Shown here one piece after another: positions 1-6,596 of a DNA stretch of 7,702 bases. The position numbers were made by a program, and so were the translations under genes. The stretch spans positions 1 through 7,702 of the forward strand of contig CALAJG010000285.1 of assembly GCA_937923375.1 (NCBI GenBank), in the 5' to 3' direction. How positions within the stretch are numbered: position 1 is the stretch's first letter; each line of letters opens with the position of its first letter. The stretch is from an uncultured Leucothrix sp. (lineage in GTDB: Bacteria > Pseudomonadota > Gammaproteobacteria > Thiotrichales > Thiotrichaceae). The notes under the pieces were generated by a model that was not told the DNA's origin, ran no database searches, and saw nothing but the letters and a program-made list of their open reading frames with translations.

Positions 1-329
1 GTTCTGCGCGTAACCCAATTTCGAAAGGAGCTAAGCCTGCTAAGCGCGCGTTTCGGGATGGCTTTCTGATCAATGTACTGAACCCAAAGTCGGTTTTGTT
101 CGCTGCGGCGGTGTTAGTTGTGATCTTCCCACCACAGATGACCTTGGTTGAAACAGCGATTGTGGTACTCAATCATTTGTTGATCGAAGTGCTTTTTTAT
201 ACTGCTTTTGCCTTTTGTATGACGACAAAAACGGTACGTAACGCTTACTTTAGGGCGAAGGTCGTTTTTGACAGAGTGGCGGCAGTGTTTTTAGGAGCAT
301 TGGGTGTACGGCTGTTGCTTAGTGAGTAG
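1..329 (+). CDS. LysE/RhtB-family amino-acid exporter, C-terminal part (5' end outside window)
   Basis: The reading frame is open from position 3 to a TAG at 327-329 and gives about 108 residues, so the start and roughly half of a usual 200-residue protein lie outside the window. The segment RDGFLINVLNPKSVLF (from about position 54) is the conserved mid-protein motif of the LysE/RhtB translocator family, with a Gly-Phe-Leu-x-N-x-x-N-P-K core. Hydrophobic stretches follow: AAAVLVVIFP, a long helix around VVLNHLLIEVLFYTAFAF, and a C-terminal helix VAAVFLGALGVRLLL, matching the last three membrane segments of the family. Known members export amino acids or related metabolites across the inner membrane. 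The substrate cannot be told from this part. The next plus-strand gene starts about 130 bases later, so an operon is possible but not shown. Confidence 0.85.
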   Translation, partial: SARNPISKGAKPAKRAFRDGFLINVLNPKSVLFAAAVLVVIFPPQMTLVETAIVVLNHLLIEVLFYTAFAFCMTTKTVRNAYFRAKVVFDRVAAVFLGALGVRLLLSE

Positions 330-397
330 TTCATGCAGGTACTGCGTTGAAGAAAACGTTACTCATGCTAATGGTTGCTATCTAGACTAGGTCGCGC

Positions 398-429
398 TTG
401 ACCCTAAAGGGTGCTTTAGCATTTATAAA
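398..429 (+). promoter_or_regulatory. possible promoter for the small membrane protein gene
   Basis: TTGACC at 398-403 matches the sigma-70 -35 consensus at five of six positions, and TATAAA at 424-429 matches the -10 consensus at five of six. The spacing is 20 bases, longer than the usual 16-18, so this is only a candidate. It lies 30 bases upstream of the ATG at 461. Two small inverted repeats overlap it: CTAAAG/CTTTAG (404-409/414-419) and CATTT/AAATG (420-424/428-432). The second is followed by a short T run at 433-437 and could instead act as a weak terminator for the LysE-family gene. Confidence 0.25.
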
Positions 430-460
430 ATGTTTTTACTCTGAAAGTTGAGCTTTGAAT

Positions 461-886
461 ATGCTGATAAGTTTGATAGCCCTTGCATGTGGTGTCATCG
501 CGGCGGTCGTTGTCATAAGCCAATTTAAGCGCTTGAGTTTCGATATAGCTAAATACGCCTATCCAACATTTCTGGCGACGCTGCCAGTCTATTATTGGGG
601 CTTCTCAATCCATGCGGGTGACAATGCTGTTCTGCTAGATGAAATTATAATTGGCTCTGTATTTATTTTTGCGGCCTACCTCGCTTATAGACTCTCGAAG
701 CCCTTTGGTTTGATGGTTTTAGGGATTGGATTTATTGGGCATGCAATTTACGACGTTGCACACATCATGATAGACAGCCACGCGGAAGCTCCGTCTTGGT
801 GGCCAGAGTTTTGTGGTGCAGCGGATCTGGTTATTGGGTTTTATCTTTTATCGCAGATCAAATGGAAAGGGATTAATTCGACCTAA
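461..886 (+). CDS. small multi-pass membrane protein of unknown function
   Basis: I do not recognise a named function. The 141-residue product is very hydrophobic, with about five predicted membrane segments near residues 1-20, 33-50, 57-77, 83-103 and 117-132. Its most striking part is GHAIYDVAH (residues 93-101) followed by PSWWPEFCGAAD (111-122). The spaced His94, Tyr97, Asp98, His101 and the WWPxFC stretch at a membrane boundary look like a conserved family signature, possibly a metal- or cofactor-binding site, but that role is inference. I chose the ATG at 461. A TTG at 455 is in frame and would add two residues; a GAAAG at 443-447 is better spaced for the TTG, so the start is uncertain. 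The stop at 884-886 is only 9 bases from the convergent PhyH-like gene, and I see no terminator in the gap. Confidence 0.75.
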   Translation: MLISLIALACGVIAAVVVISQFKRLSFDIAKYAYPTFLATLPVYYWGFSIHAGDNAVLLDEIIIGSVFIFAAYLAYRLSKPFGLMVLGIGFIGHAIYDVAHIMIDSHAEAPSWWPEFCGAADLVIGFYLLSQIKWKGINST

Positions 887-895
887 ACTTAAAAC

Positions 896-1735
896 CTAGC
901 TAAGCCACCAACAAACCGGAAAAGATTCATGCTCCATTTCATCCCCCGCCTGCAAATCCACCTCAGGATAAGGCGGCGATGTTTTCCAAGCCCGCTTGGC
1001 AAACCGAGCATCATCCCCCGTCCAACGCGTAGAAAACGCCCGTCGCCGCGACGTCAATCCACTTGTAGCAGGTGCCCCATGCACGGTCCGCATATGAAAC
1101 ACAATACAATCGCCCAACTCCAAATCCCAGGACAGCAGCTCTAACTCATCACGCTGCGCACTAATGTCAGGAATCGTCTCATATCCATCAATCCCTTCTG
1201 CATAATTGGTGTTATTGATAAACAGACGCGGGTAATACAGCGTGCCACTATTATGCGACCCAGCAACAAACTCAGGGCAAACACTCTGCGGTACTTTATC
1301 CAGCGGCAGCCAGATCGAGCAAAGCTGATCACCATCGACGCCGTAATAGGGTAGATCATGATGCCAAGGCGTGGTCTCCTTAGTTCCCGGTTCTTTTACT
1401 AAGACATGCTCGTGGTAAATCCGCGCAGTCTTCGAGACCATCAGCTGGCCGGCTAACTCAGCGGCGGGTGAGTGCTTAATGAAGTCTTCATATTCACTAA
1501 TACGCTGCCAATTGCAGTAGTCATCGTAAAAACCGCCGGGCTCACCTTCTGGTGTATATACGGTGTTCCATGGACCTGGGTCAGCAAAGTTTTTCTCTAC
1601 ACCAACGGCCAGTTTGTCCAACCATTCTTGATCAAACAGGCCTCGAATGCAGATAGCACCTTTCTCCTGAAACTCAGCAATTTGCTCAGATGAAATCCTT
1701 TTGGCTAAGGCTTCATTAAGCGCCTGACTATTCAT
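896..1735 (-). CDS. phytanoyl-CoA dioxygenase (PhyH) family Fe(II)/2-oxoglutarate oxygenase
   Basis: The 279-residue protein has the normal length and layout of PhyH-family enzymes, which use Fe(II), O2 and 2-oxoglutarate to hydroxylate a small molecule in the cytoplasm. The iron triad is visible: the HxD pair is His125-x-Asp127 in TPWHHDLPYYGVDG, and the distal His is His219 in HMRTVHGAPA. Arg230-232 in the following SRRRAFSTRW stretch is placed to bind the 2-oxoglutarate carboxylate. The core also has the familiar IWLPLDKV and PEFVAGSH segments (residues 141-161). The ATG overlaps the stop of the upstream oxygenase by four bases (ATGA, 1732-1735), and an AGGAG (1743-1747 on the complement) sits 7 bases before it inside that gene, so the two are probably translationally coupled. 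The substrate is unknown. It lacks the ectoine-hydroxylase signature, so EctD is unlikely. Confidence 0.9.
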   Translation of the reverse strand: MNSQALNEALAKRISSEQIAEFQEKGAICIRGLFDQEWLDKLAVGVEKNFADPGPWNTVYTPEGEPGGFYDDYCNWQRISEYEDFIKHSPAAELAGQLMVSKTARIYHEHVLVKEPGTKETTPWHHDLPYYGVDGDQLCSIWLPLDKVPQSVCPEFVAGSHNSGTLYYPRLFINNTNYAEGIDGYETIPDISAQRDELELLSWDLELGDCIVFHMRTVHGAPATSGLTSRRRAFSTRWTGDDARFAKRAWKTSPPYPEVDLQAGDEMEHESFPVCWWLS

Positions 1736-2580
1736 GCTGCAGCTCCTGCTTGATTATGGTCTGCGATCATGTCGTCAGGGCCACTGCGACCCCAAAATAG
1801 TTTACGCACGGTTTCGCTATTCTCTTGATTCGGCGTTTCGCTAAAGCATAAAACCGGCACCAGCCTTGGGCGCTTGCCCTCGACACGAGTCACTCGGTGA
1901 ATCGTTTGATTACCACCGAAAATCAGCAACGTTCCGGCGGTAAAGGGCAGTTCAACCACGCCATCACGCTTACCATCCAACACTTCAGCCACTAGCTGTT
2001 TCTCGTCATCCCGCCCGCGTATTTGCGGCACGTATTCAAAGGCACCACCAACTTCTGGCGGTTGCAGCATCAAGGTGACGGTGAACTCTGACTCATCAAA
2101 ATGCCAGCCATGCTCACCACCATCAACAAACACATTGATTGAGCAGGCACCGAAGGGATCGGCAAACCGGTAGAAAGTCTCTTTACCCAACACAAAGCCA
2201 ATAAAATCTTTTAAAGGATCCCACTGATATAAAGCGCTGAGCTGGCTCTGTGGGTCAATCTGGTCGTAAGCCACGGAGCCGACAAAGGTTTGTTCCTGTC
2301 GCTGCGTAACATCGTCAGCCGCTAAATTCGGATCGCTGTCATTCAGGTAAGCGTTATGTGAGCTTTTGCAGAAGTAAGCTTTGTCGCTACAGTCGATGGC
2401 TTCTTTCGCAAGCGCCGCCAAAGGGGCAGGCAAAATGAATTCTGGGAGCATGCACAGGCCGGTTCGCTGATATTCCTCACGGCATTTATGGGCGAATGCA
2501 GCACCTTCAGCCGAAGTCAGGTCAACAATGGGATAACGGTACAGGTCGACCATTTCAGCCGCACTATGTTGTGCTGTCAT
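1732..2580 (-). CDS. Fe(II)/2-oxoglutarate dioxygenase, HalD/BesD-like family, with hydroxylase-type HxD
   Basis: The 282-residue protein carries a complete Fe(II)/2OG site: His160-Phe-Asp162 in GWHFDESEFTVTL, the distal His228 in NQTIHRVTRV, and an Arg at 237 or 239 placed for 2-oxoglutarate. The stretch WHFDESEFTVTLMLQPPE, followed by GGAFEYVP, resembles proteins grouped with the amino-acid halogenases HalD and BesD. In true halogenases of this class the Asp is Gly, which frees a site for chloride. Here Asp is kept, so hydroxylation or another oxidation is the likely reaction. A free amino acid or amine is a reasonable guess for the substrate, but it is inference. The start has a strong ribosome site, GGAGGT (complement of 2586-2591), 5 bases before the ATG. 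It is the first gene of a coupled pair with the PhyH-like enzyme. Confidence 0.87.
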   Translation of the reverse strand: MTAQHSAAEMVDLYRYPIVDLTSAEGAAFAHKCREEYQRTGLCMLPEFILPAPLAALAKEAIDCSDKAYFCKSSHNAYLNDSDPNLAADDVTQRQEQTFVGSVAYDQIDPQSQLSALYQWDPLKDFIGFVLGKETFYRFADPFGACSINVFVDGGEHGWHFDESEFTVTLMLQPPEVGGAFEYVPQIRGRDDEKQLVAEVLDGKRDGVVELPFTAGTLLIFGGNQTIHRVTRVEGKRPRLVPVLCFSETPNQENSETVRKLFWGRSGPDDMIADHNQAGAAA

Positions 2581-2585
2581 ACATT

Positions 2586-2591
2586 ACCTCC
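2586..2591 (-). promoter_or_regulatory. strong ribosome binding site of the dioxygenase pair
   Basis: The minus strand reads GGAGGT followed by five bases and the ATG at 2580-2578. This is close to a perfect Shine-Dalgarno sequence and fixes the start. An out-of-frame ATG lies four bases ahead of the real one, within the spacer. Confidence 0.75.
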
Positions 2592-2629
2592 ACAATTTTC
2601 AGGCGTTCACAATACCGATGCTACCATAA

Positions 2630-2645
2630 CTGTAAGATCTTGCAG
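2630..2645. promoter_or_regulatory. operator-like palindrome upstream of the dioxygenase pair
   Basis: CTGTAAGATCTTGCAG is a 16-bp inverted repeat with a perfect AAGATCTT core and CTG/CAG arms, broken by one mismatched pair. It lies 50-65 bases upstream of the first dioxygenase ATG, where a regulator could overlap the promoter. On the minus strand a weak -10-like TATGGT follows it, with no convincing -35. No regulator gene is present in the window to assign to it. Confidence 0.35.
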
Positions 2646-2675
2646 ATGCTTTAACAAGCAGTTGGAATTGCTAAT

Positions 2676-2736
2676 ATTAAAGAATCCCTTGATCTCCCTC
2701 GAAGCCTCTAGCGGTGAGCATCACTTTAATGGATTC
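2676..2736. repeat. imperfect inverted-repeat pair between srkA and the dioxygenase genes
   Basis: ATTAAAGAATCC (2676-2687) and CTTTAATGGATTC (2724-2736) hold two inverted-repeat pairs: ATTAAAG with CTTTAAT, and GAATCC with GGATTC. The order of the parts means both pairs cannot form in one simple stem, so they would be alternative foldings. No T run follows either, so this is not a convincing terminator. The rest of this 171-base gap holds only the palindrome at 2630-2645 and the ribosome site. Confidence 0.3.
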
Positions 2737-2751
2737 AACCACAAGAAAATC

Positions 2752-3762
2752 TCAATCCCAACGTAATGGTTCTTCATCCAGCAGCGCAGACTGCTCCTTC
2801 AGCGCCAGTATATGATCATCCCAGTACCGCGCTGTGTAAAACCAAGGAAATGCCAGTTGAAACGCGGGATCTTCAGCACGCTTGGCCAACCAAGCTGCAT
2901 AATGAATCATCCGCAACGTACGCAGCGCTTCAATCAAATGCAGTTCCTTTGGATTAAAGTCCCGAAACTGTGTATAGCCATCCAGAATATCCAGCAGACG
3001 TGCGGTTTGGTATTGTCTGTCTCCCGATAGATACATCCATAAGTCCTGAATCGCTGGTCCCATGCGGGCATCATCAAAATCAACTATATGGGGTATGTCG
3101 TCACTGTAAAGAATATTCCCGGGGTGACAGTCGCCATGAATCCTCAGAGATTGCACGTTACCGGCTGCGTTAAAATGATCTTTAATCTTAGCCAATAAAT
3201 CATCAATCAGGCTACGGTAGGCAGAATCGATACCCTGTGGCAGCTTGTTTTCGTTTAAAAGGAATTGGGAAGGTTCAATGCCATAAGTCTTAATGTCAAT
3301 TTCCGGACGCTGCTCAAAATCTGTTGCTTCCCCGTGAAGGTGAATACGTGCTAAAAACCGGCCTATCACTTCTAGCTGATCGGGGCTGTCGAGTTCAGGG
3401 GTTCTTCCAGCAATTTTGGGATACAGTGAAAAACGAAACTCTCCGTGCTGATGAATGCTTTCATTTGAGGCGTTGTACAAAGGCGCAATCACTGGTAATT
3501 CATTGCTCTGTAAATCACGTGTGAAGTCATGTTCTTCTTGTATGGCTTTATTATTCCAACGGCTTGGCCGATAAAATTTGGCAATTATAGGTTGCTGATT
3601 CTCAATCCCAACCTGATACACTCGGTTCTCATAGCTATTGAGTGCCAGTAAGCTACCATCACAGAGTAAGTCCTGACTTTCTACCGCGTCTAAGATCTCA
3701 TCAGGCGAAAGATTTTGAAACGCGCTAACGGCAGTCTCGACCTTAGGAGGTAGTTCATTCAT
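2752..3762 (-). CDS. srkA: stress response kinase A (YihE/RdoA), serine/threonine protein kinase
   Basis: The 336-residue product matches SrkA/YihE from end to end; E. coli SrkA is 328 residues. It is a cytoplasmic kinase of the aminoglycoside-phosphotransferase/choline-kinase fold that in E. coli counteracts stress-induced programmed cell death and belongs to the Cpx regulon. Visible motifs are LNSYENRVYQ (residues 41-50), the ATP-binding lysine in IAKFYRP (Lys62), the catalytic loop IHGDCHPGN (208-215, Asp211), and the metal-binding VDFDDARMGPAIQDLWM (227-243, with Asp228, Asp230 and Asp231). The C-terminal RMIHYAAWLAKRAEDPAF is also typical. I chose the ATG at 3762. An in-frame TTG at 3786 would add eight residues with no family support. 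The Shine-Dalgarno is weak. It is followed by 171 bases and then the dioxygenase pair on the same strand, so readthrough is possible. No clear Cpx box is seen upstream. Confidence 0.95.
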   Translation of the reverse strand: MNELPPKVETAVSAFQNLSPDEILDAVESQDLLCDGSLLALNSYENRVYQVGIENQQPIIAKFYRPSRWNNKAIQEEHDFTRDLQSNELPVIAPLYNASNESIHQHGEFRFSLYPKIAGRTPELDSPDQLEVIGRFLARIHLHGEATDFEQRPEIDIKTYGIEPSQFLLNENKLPQGIDSAYRSLIDDLLAKIKDHFNAAGNVQSLRIHGDCHPGNILYSDDIPHIVDFDDARMGPAIQDLWMYLSGDRQYQTARLLDILDGYTQFRDFNPKELHLIEALRTLRMIHYAAWLAKRAEDPAFQLAFPWFYTARYWDDHILALKEQSALLDEEPLRWD

Positions 3763-3871
3763 AGTGTGGATGCTTTTATAATACAAATAGGCGTCGATCT
3801 TAGCAGAAAGGCTAGCGTATTCGCTGCTTATCTCAGGCCTATCTTATGATTTACCTAATCCTGGAATCTTT
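3763..3871. promoter_or_regulatory. divergent promoter region between srkA and the alpha/beta hydrolase
   Basis: Both flanking genes start outward from this 109-base gap, so it must hold their promoters unless transcription enters from elsewhere. Candidate -10 boxes are TATTAT on the minus strand (complement of 3778-3783) for srkA and TATGAT at 3845-3850 for the hydrolase. A perfect TATAAT also reads on the plus strand at 3777-3782. None has a convincing -35. AGCGTATTCGCT (3814-3825) is a small inverted repeat almost at the centre of the gap and could be a shared operator. The individual boxes are guesses. Confidence 0.4.
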
Positions 3872-4744
3872 ATGAATCGAATGCGATTACCCGGCACACC
3901 CGATCCACACTTTACTGTATCAGGGGCGCATAATAATCAAATTGCAGTCGATACTTGGGGTGACACAACTAACCCTGCGGTCATCCTACTGCATGGTGGC
4001 GGACAAACGCGACATGCCTGGAAAGGCACGGGGCAAAAACTTGCAGATGCTAACTATTACGCTGTGTCGGTCGATTTACGGGGACATGGCGATTCTGATT
4101 GGGTGGGTAGCGAGATAGGATATACCGAAGCTGAGCTTGCGGCAGACTTGGTCTGTGTCATAAACGCTATGGAGCTGTCAAAGCCAGCATTAGTCGGTGC
4201 ATCACTTGGTGGAATGGCAGCATTGACTGCGATTGGCTATGAAATGACAGAAGCAGGAGCCTTGGTGTTGGTTGATATCGTGCCGGGGTTTACCAAGTCT
4301 GGCGCAGCGAGGGTTTTACAGTTTATGGCAATGGGTGCCAATGGTTTTGACTCTTTGGATGAAATAAAAGCCATTGTGAAAACCTATCAGTCCCACCGAA
4401 AAGCGTCACACAAGTCTGACGGCCTTTCAAAAAATGTGCGTCTTGGTGACGATGGTCGATACTACTGGCACTGGGATCCTGCTTTCTTAAAACGCTCTAC
4501 CGATGACTATTTAGAAGTGCAGAATGCATTAAAAGAGTGCGCCAAAAATATTAATGTTCCAACGTTGCTTGTACGAGGTGGCTTGTCAGATTTGTTGACG
4601 GATGAGGGTGCGCAAGAGTTTTTGAAATCCTGTCCACAAGCAGAATATACCAATGTGACGGATGCGGCGCATATGGTGGCTGGAGACCGTAACGATATAT
4701 TCACTGACGCCGTCATTACTTTTCTGGACAAACTTCGTGCTTAA
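3872..4744 (+). CDS. alpha/beta hydrolase
   Basis: The 290-residue protein has the classic alpha/beta-hydrolase order. The oxyanion segment is VILLHGGGQTRHAW (residues 37-50), then VDLRGHGDSD (67-76), the nucleophile elbow GASLGG with Ser111, a lid region around 140-215, a likely catalytic Asp240 in RGGLSDLL, and His267 in DAAHMVAGDRND. No signal peptide is visible, so it is cytoplasmic. The family includes esterases, lactonases, epoxide hydrolases and C-C hydrolases. The Ser nucleophile argues against an epoxide hydrolase or haloalkane dehalogenase, which use Asp, but the substrate cannot be told. The ATG at 3872 has only a weak GGA upstream at 3863-3865. A second in-frame ATG is at 3881. 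It is monocistronic and divergent from srkA. Confidence 0.9.
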   Translation: MNRMRLPGTPDPHFTVSGAHNNQIAVDTWGDTTNPAVILLHGGGQTRHAWKGTGQKLADANYYAVSVDLRGHGDSDWVGSEIGYTEAELAADLVCVINAMELSKPALVGASLGGMAALTAIGYEMTEAGALVLVDIVPGFTKSGAARVLQFMAMGANGFDSLDEIKAIVKTYQSHRKASHKSDGLSKNVRLGDDGRYYWHWDPAFLKRSTDDYLEVQNALKECAKNINVPTLLVRGGLSDLLTDEGAQEFLKSCPQAEYTNVTDAAHMVAGDRNDIFTDAVITFLDKLRA

Positions 4745-4754
4745 CCGCTGCCAA

Positions 4755-4790
4755 TATAAAAAAGGCGACACAGAATGTCTGCATCGCCTT
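4755..4790 (-). terminator. intrinsic terminator of the esterase gene
   Basis: On the minus strand AAGGCGA (complement of 4784-4790) pairs with TCGCCTT (complement of 4762-4768), and inside it CAGA pairs with TCTG around a three-base loop, with a symmetric two-base internal loop between. The stem runs straight into six T's (complement of 4758-4763, shared with its foot), then ATATT. It lies 54 bases past the esterase stop. On the plus strand the hairpin follows the hydrolase stop by 17 bases but has no immediate T run, so it could stop that transcript only weakly. Confidence 0.8.
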
Positions 4791-4843
4791 GGTCAAATCC
4801 TTTTGCATCTGCTGCCCTAAATATCCAGGGTCTCACAGTCCAT

Positions 4844-6532
4844 TTAGTTGCTAATAGCTACGGTTACTTTGATCGCGTTTGTGCGACCAAGATAGTCCTT
4901 TATCGCGTACCAGAAGCTATCATTTCCAACATAGTTTGTTTTTGGTGTGTAGCGAAGTTTTCCATCGACAACCGCAATACGGCCACCATTAACTGAATAA
5001 CTATTGACTTCATTTATTGACAGTCCAACGCCAATGTCGTTCTCTAGTGCATCAAACACGATAGATGTGTTTTTCGGGACTATTACAGCCTCTGTCATAG
5101 CAACCGGATAAGGAGCGTTCGTAGAAACCGTAATAGTGACTTCTCCACTGTTAGTGCGTCCTTGCGAATCTTTGAATACGTACCAGATTTTATCTTCACC
5201 CGTAAAGTTTTGACCTGGAATGTAAGTAATCGCGTTATTCACGATGTTGACCCGACCACCGCGCAGTGACCATGCGTGGGTGCTGTCTACCGTCAAACCA
5301 AGGCCGGTATCATTGGCTAACACATCGATGGTGATTTGCTTTCCGGTAACCGTTGCCGCTGTATCAGGATTTCCTTGTGGATATGCACTTGGAGCGGTAT
5401 CAGTAACATCAACAGTGACCTTGGCGCTATTAGTACGGCCCAGATAATCACTGAAGGCATACCAGAAAGAATCTTCACCAATAAAGCCCGTCTTTGGTGT
5501 GAAGATCGCTTTGCCATTCACCACCGCAACTTTGCCACCTTTAGCTGAGTAGTCATTCACATCGGTGATGGATAGGTCACGCCCCGTATCATTGGCAAGA
5601 ATATCGATAGTGACTGGTGTGTTCTTTTCCGTTGTCACATTATCCGCAGCAGACTCAGGGTAAGCGGCAATCATTTCTGTACTGGCTACTGAGCTGGCGA
5701 AACGCTCACCTAAAGTAATCGTACCTTCCGTTGTGTAATGCGTTTTGTCTAAACCCAAGCTGTCGTTACTAAATAATGGAAGATCTTTACCGTTAACCAA
5801 ATAGGCATTGCTATCCGTCATCGCGATGGATTCTTGTGCATCCCAGATTTTCTGGCGAGCAGGCCATTCTGTTGAGTCAGCGATTTGGCCGATGTGAAAG
5901 GCTAGGTTAGGCAGGCTCAAGTCACTTCTAGCGCTCGCAATAAAGTTAGCCAGGTTCTGCTCGTAAGACTCTGGTGCATCAACCCCGAAGGTATCAGACT
6001 CGCCCTGCATCCAAAGCACACCACTCACATCAAGTGACCAACCCCGCTCAGCCGCTGCTGCTTTGGCGTTTTGAATCGTCTTAATGAAATAATCATAGCG
6101 ATTGGTTTCTGGCAGGTTCGGGTTCCAGTCTTTAAAAAGTGAAGTTCCCATCGGTGAGTATTTTATTATGGCAACATCGGCACCGGTATTGGCCTTGAAC
6201 TTAGCGCTAAATGACAGCTCTGGTCCAAATCGAACCCCATTCCACATACCATACCCGGGGGCCATATTTTTCCATTCCCCGAGACCGGAATCATTGCCAC
6301 CTTTATAGATAAAAGCTGATTCCTGACTAGCAACCAAATCGTTGCGGCCTAGGTCTGCTAAGTTTTGATTGGGTGATAAGGTGCCCGAGTAAAGGTCTCC
6401 AAAACCTAGCCCAAAGCCTTCGGCATTTGATTGCCCGGCAACGATGTAGGTTTTGATGACCGTCTCTTCTGCTTCTACTGAAAAGTTCAGGAGTAAACTT
6501 AACGCTAGGGTTGGTAATAAATATCTTTTCAC
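4844..6532 (-). CDS. secreted SASA-family carbohydrate acetylesterase with three Ig-like repeats
   Basis: The 562-residue protein begins with a signal peptide (MKRYLLPTLALSLLLNFSVEA, cleavage likely after Ala21), so it acts in the periplasm or outside the cell. Residues 26-285 form an SGNH/SASA esterase domain of the sialate O-acetylesterase or acetyl-xylan esterase type. It shows VAGQSNAEG with nucleophile Ser35, the GVLWMQGESD block (171-180), and the Asp262/His265 pair in LDKTHYTTEG. It should remove acetyl groups from sugars; which glycan is unknown. Residues 291-562 hold three cadherin/Big_9-type Ig-like repeats. The start is GTG at 6532: an in-frame TAA lies just upstream and there is no alternative ATG near the signal peptide. 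No cell-wall anchor, dockerin or type IX tail is seen. It is followed by a strong terminator and appears monocistronic. Confidence 0.88.
   Translation of the reverse strand: MKRYLLPTLALSLLLNFSVEAEETVIKTYIVAGQSNAEGFGLGFGDLYSGTLSPNQNLADLGRNDLVASQESAFIYKGGNDSGLGEWKNMAPGYGMWNGVRFGPELSFSAKFKANTGADVAIIKYSPMGTSLFKDWNPNLPETNRYDYFIKTIQNAKAAAAERGWSLDVSGVLWMQGESDTFGVDAPESYEQNLANFIASARSDLSLPNLAFHIGQIADSTEWPARQKIWDAQESIAMTDSNAYLVNGKDLPLFSNDSLGLDKTHYTTEGTITLGERFASSVASTEMIAAYPESAADNVTTEKNTPVTIDILANDTGRDLSITDVNDYSAKGGKVAVVNGKAIFTPKTGFIGEDSFWYAFSDYLGRTNSAKVTVDVTDTAPSAYPQGNPDTAATVTGKQITIDVLANDTGLGLTVDSTHAWSLRGGRVNIVNNAITYIPGQNFTGEDKIWYVFKDSQGRTNSGEVTITVSTNAPYPVAMTEAVIVPKNTSIVFDALENDIGVGLSINEVNSYSVNGGRIAVVDGKLRYTPKTNYVGNDSFWYAIKDYLGRTNAIKVTVAISN
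4853..5662 (-). repeat. three tandem Ig-like (Big_9/cadherin-like) domain repeats in the esterase gene
   Basis: Three units of about 86 residues lie at residues 291-377, 384-469 and 475-560, with a period of 91-93 residues including linkers. In nucleotides they are about 5402-5662, 5126-5383 and 4853-5110. Each runs Tyr-Pro, a short strand, VTIDxLANDTG-like, a Gly-Gly turn, YTPxxxFxGxDxFWY and DxxGRTNSxxVTV. The units have diverged (for example LANDTG has become LENDIG in the third), so this is old domain duplication, not recent DNA slippage. Such modules often space or stabilise secreted glycan-active enzymes. Confidence 0.85.
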
Positions 6533-6553
6533 GAGTCTCTGCCTTTATTTTGC

Positions 6554-6579
6554 GGGTCAGTATCAAACGAAACTGACCC
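6554..6579. repeat. perfect 8-bp inverted repeat in the esterase leader
   Basis: GGGTCAGT (6554-6561) and ACTGACCC (6572-6579) are perfect inverted repeats around a 10-base loop. The site is 22-47 bases upstream of the GTG start, where it would form an mRNA hairpin in the leader or act as a repressor operator near the transcription start. The minus strand shows no T run after it, so it is probably not a terminator in that direction. Confidence 0.55.
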
Positions 6580-6596
6580 TTATTAATTAGTTTTAA

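Noticed and set aside
401..437. Clear intrinsic terminator after the LysE-family gene
   Set aside because: The hairpins here are short or AT-rich and overlap a possible promoter, so a terminator call is not secure.
929..1144. Plus-strand ORF opposite the PhyH-like gene
   Set aside because: It is antisense to a well-supported gene, is rich in Arg and Pro as expected of a complementary frame, and has no recognisable domain.
896..1735. Ectoine hydroxylase EctD
   Set aside because: It belongs to the PhyH superfamily but lacks the EctD signature around the HxD motif, and no ect genes are nearby.
1732..2580. Annotation as an amino-acid halogenase
   Set aside because: The halogenase-defining Gly is replaced by Asp162 in HFD, giving a complete 2-His-1-carboxylate triad, which predicts hydroxylation.
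3763..3786. Longer srkA starting at a TTG at 3786
   Set aside because: The eight extra residues have no counterpart in the family, there is no ribosome site, and an ATG follows at 3762 at the expected place.
4853..5662. CRISPR array or DNA tandem repeat
   Set aside because: The periodicity is at protein level within one open frame, with units of about 270-280 bases that have diverged in sequence, so these are domain repeats.
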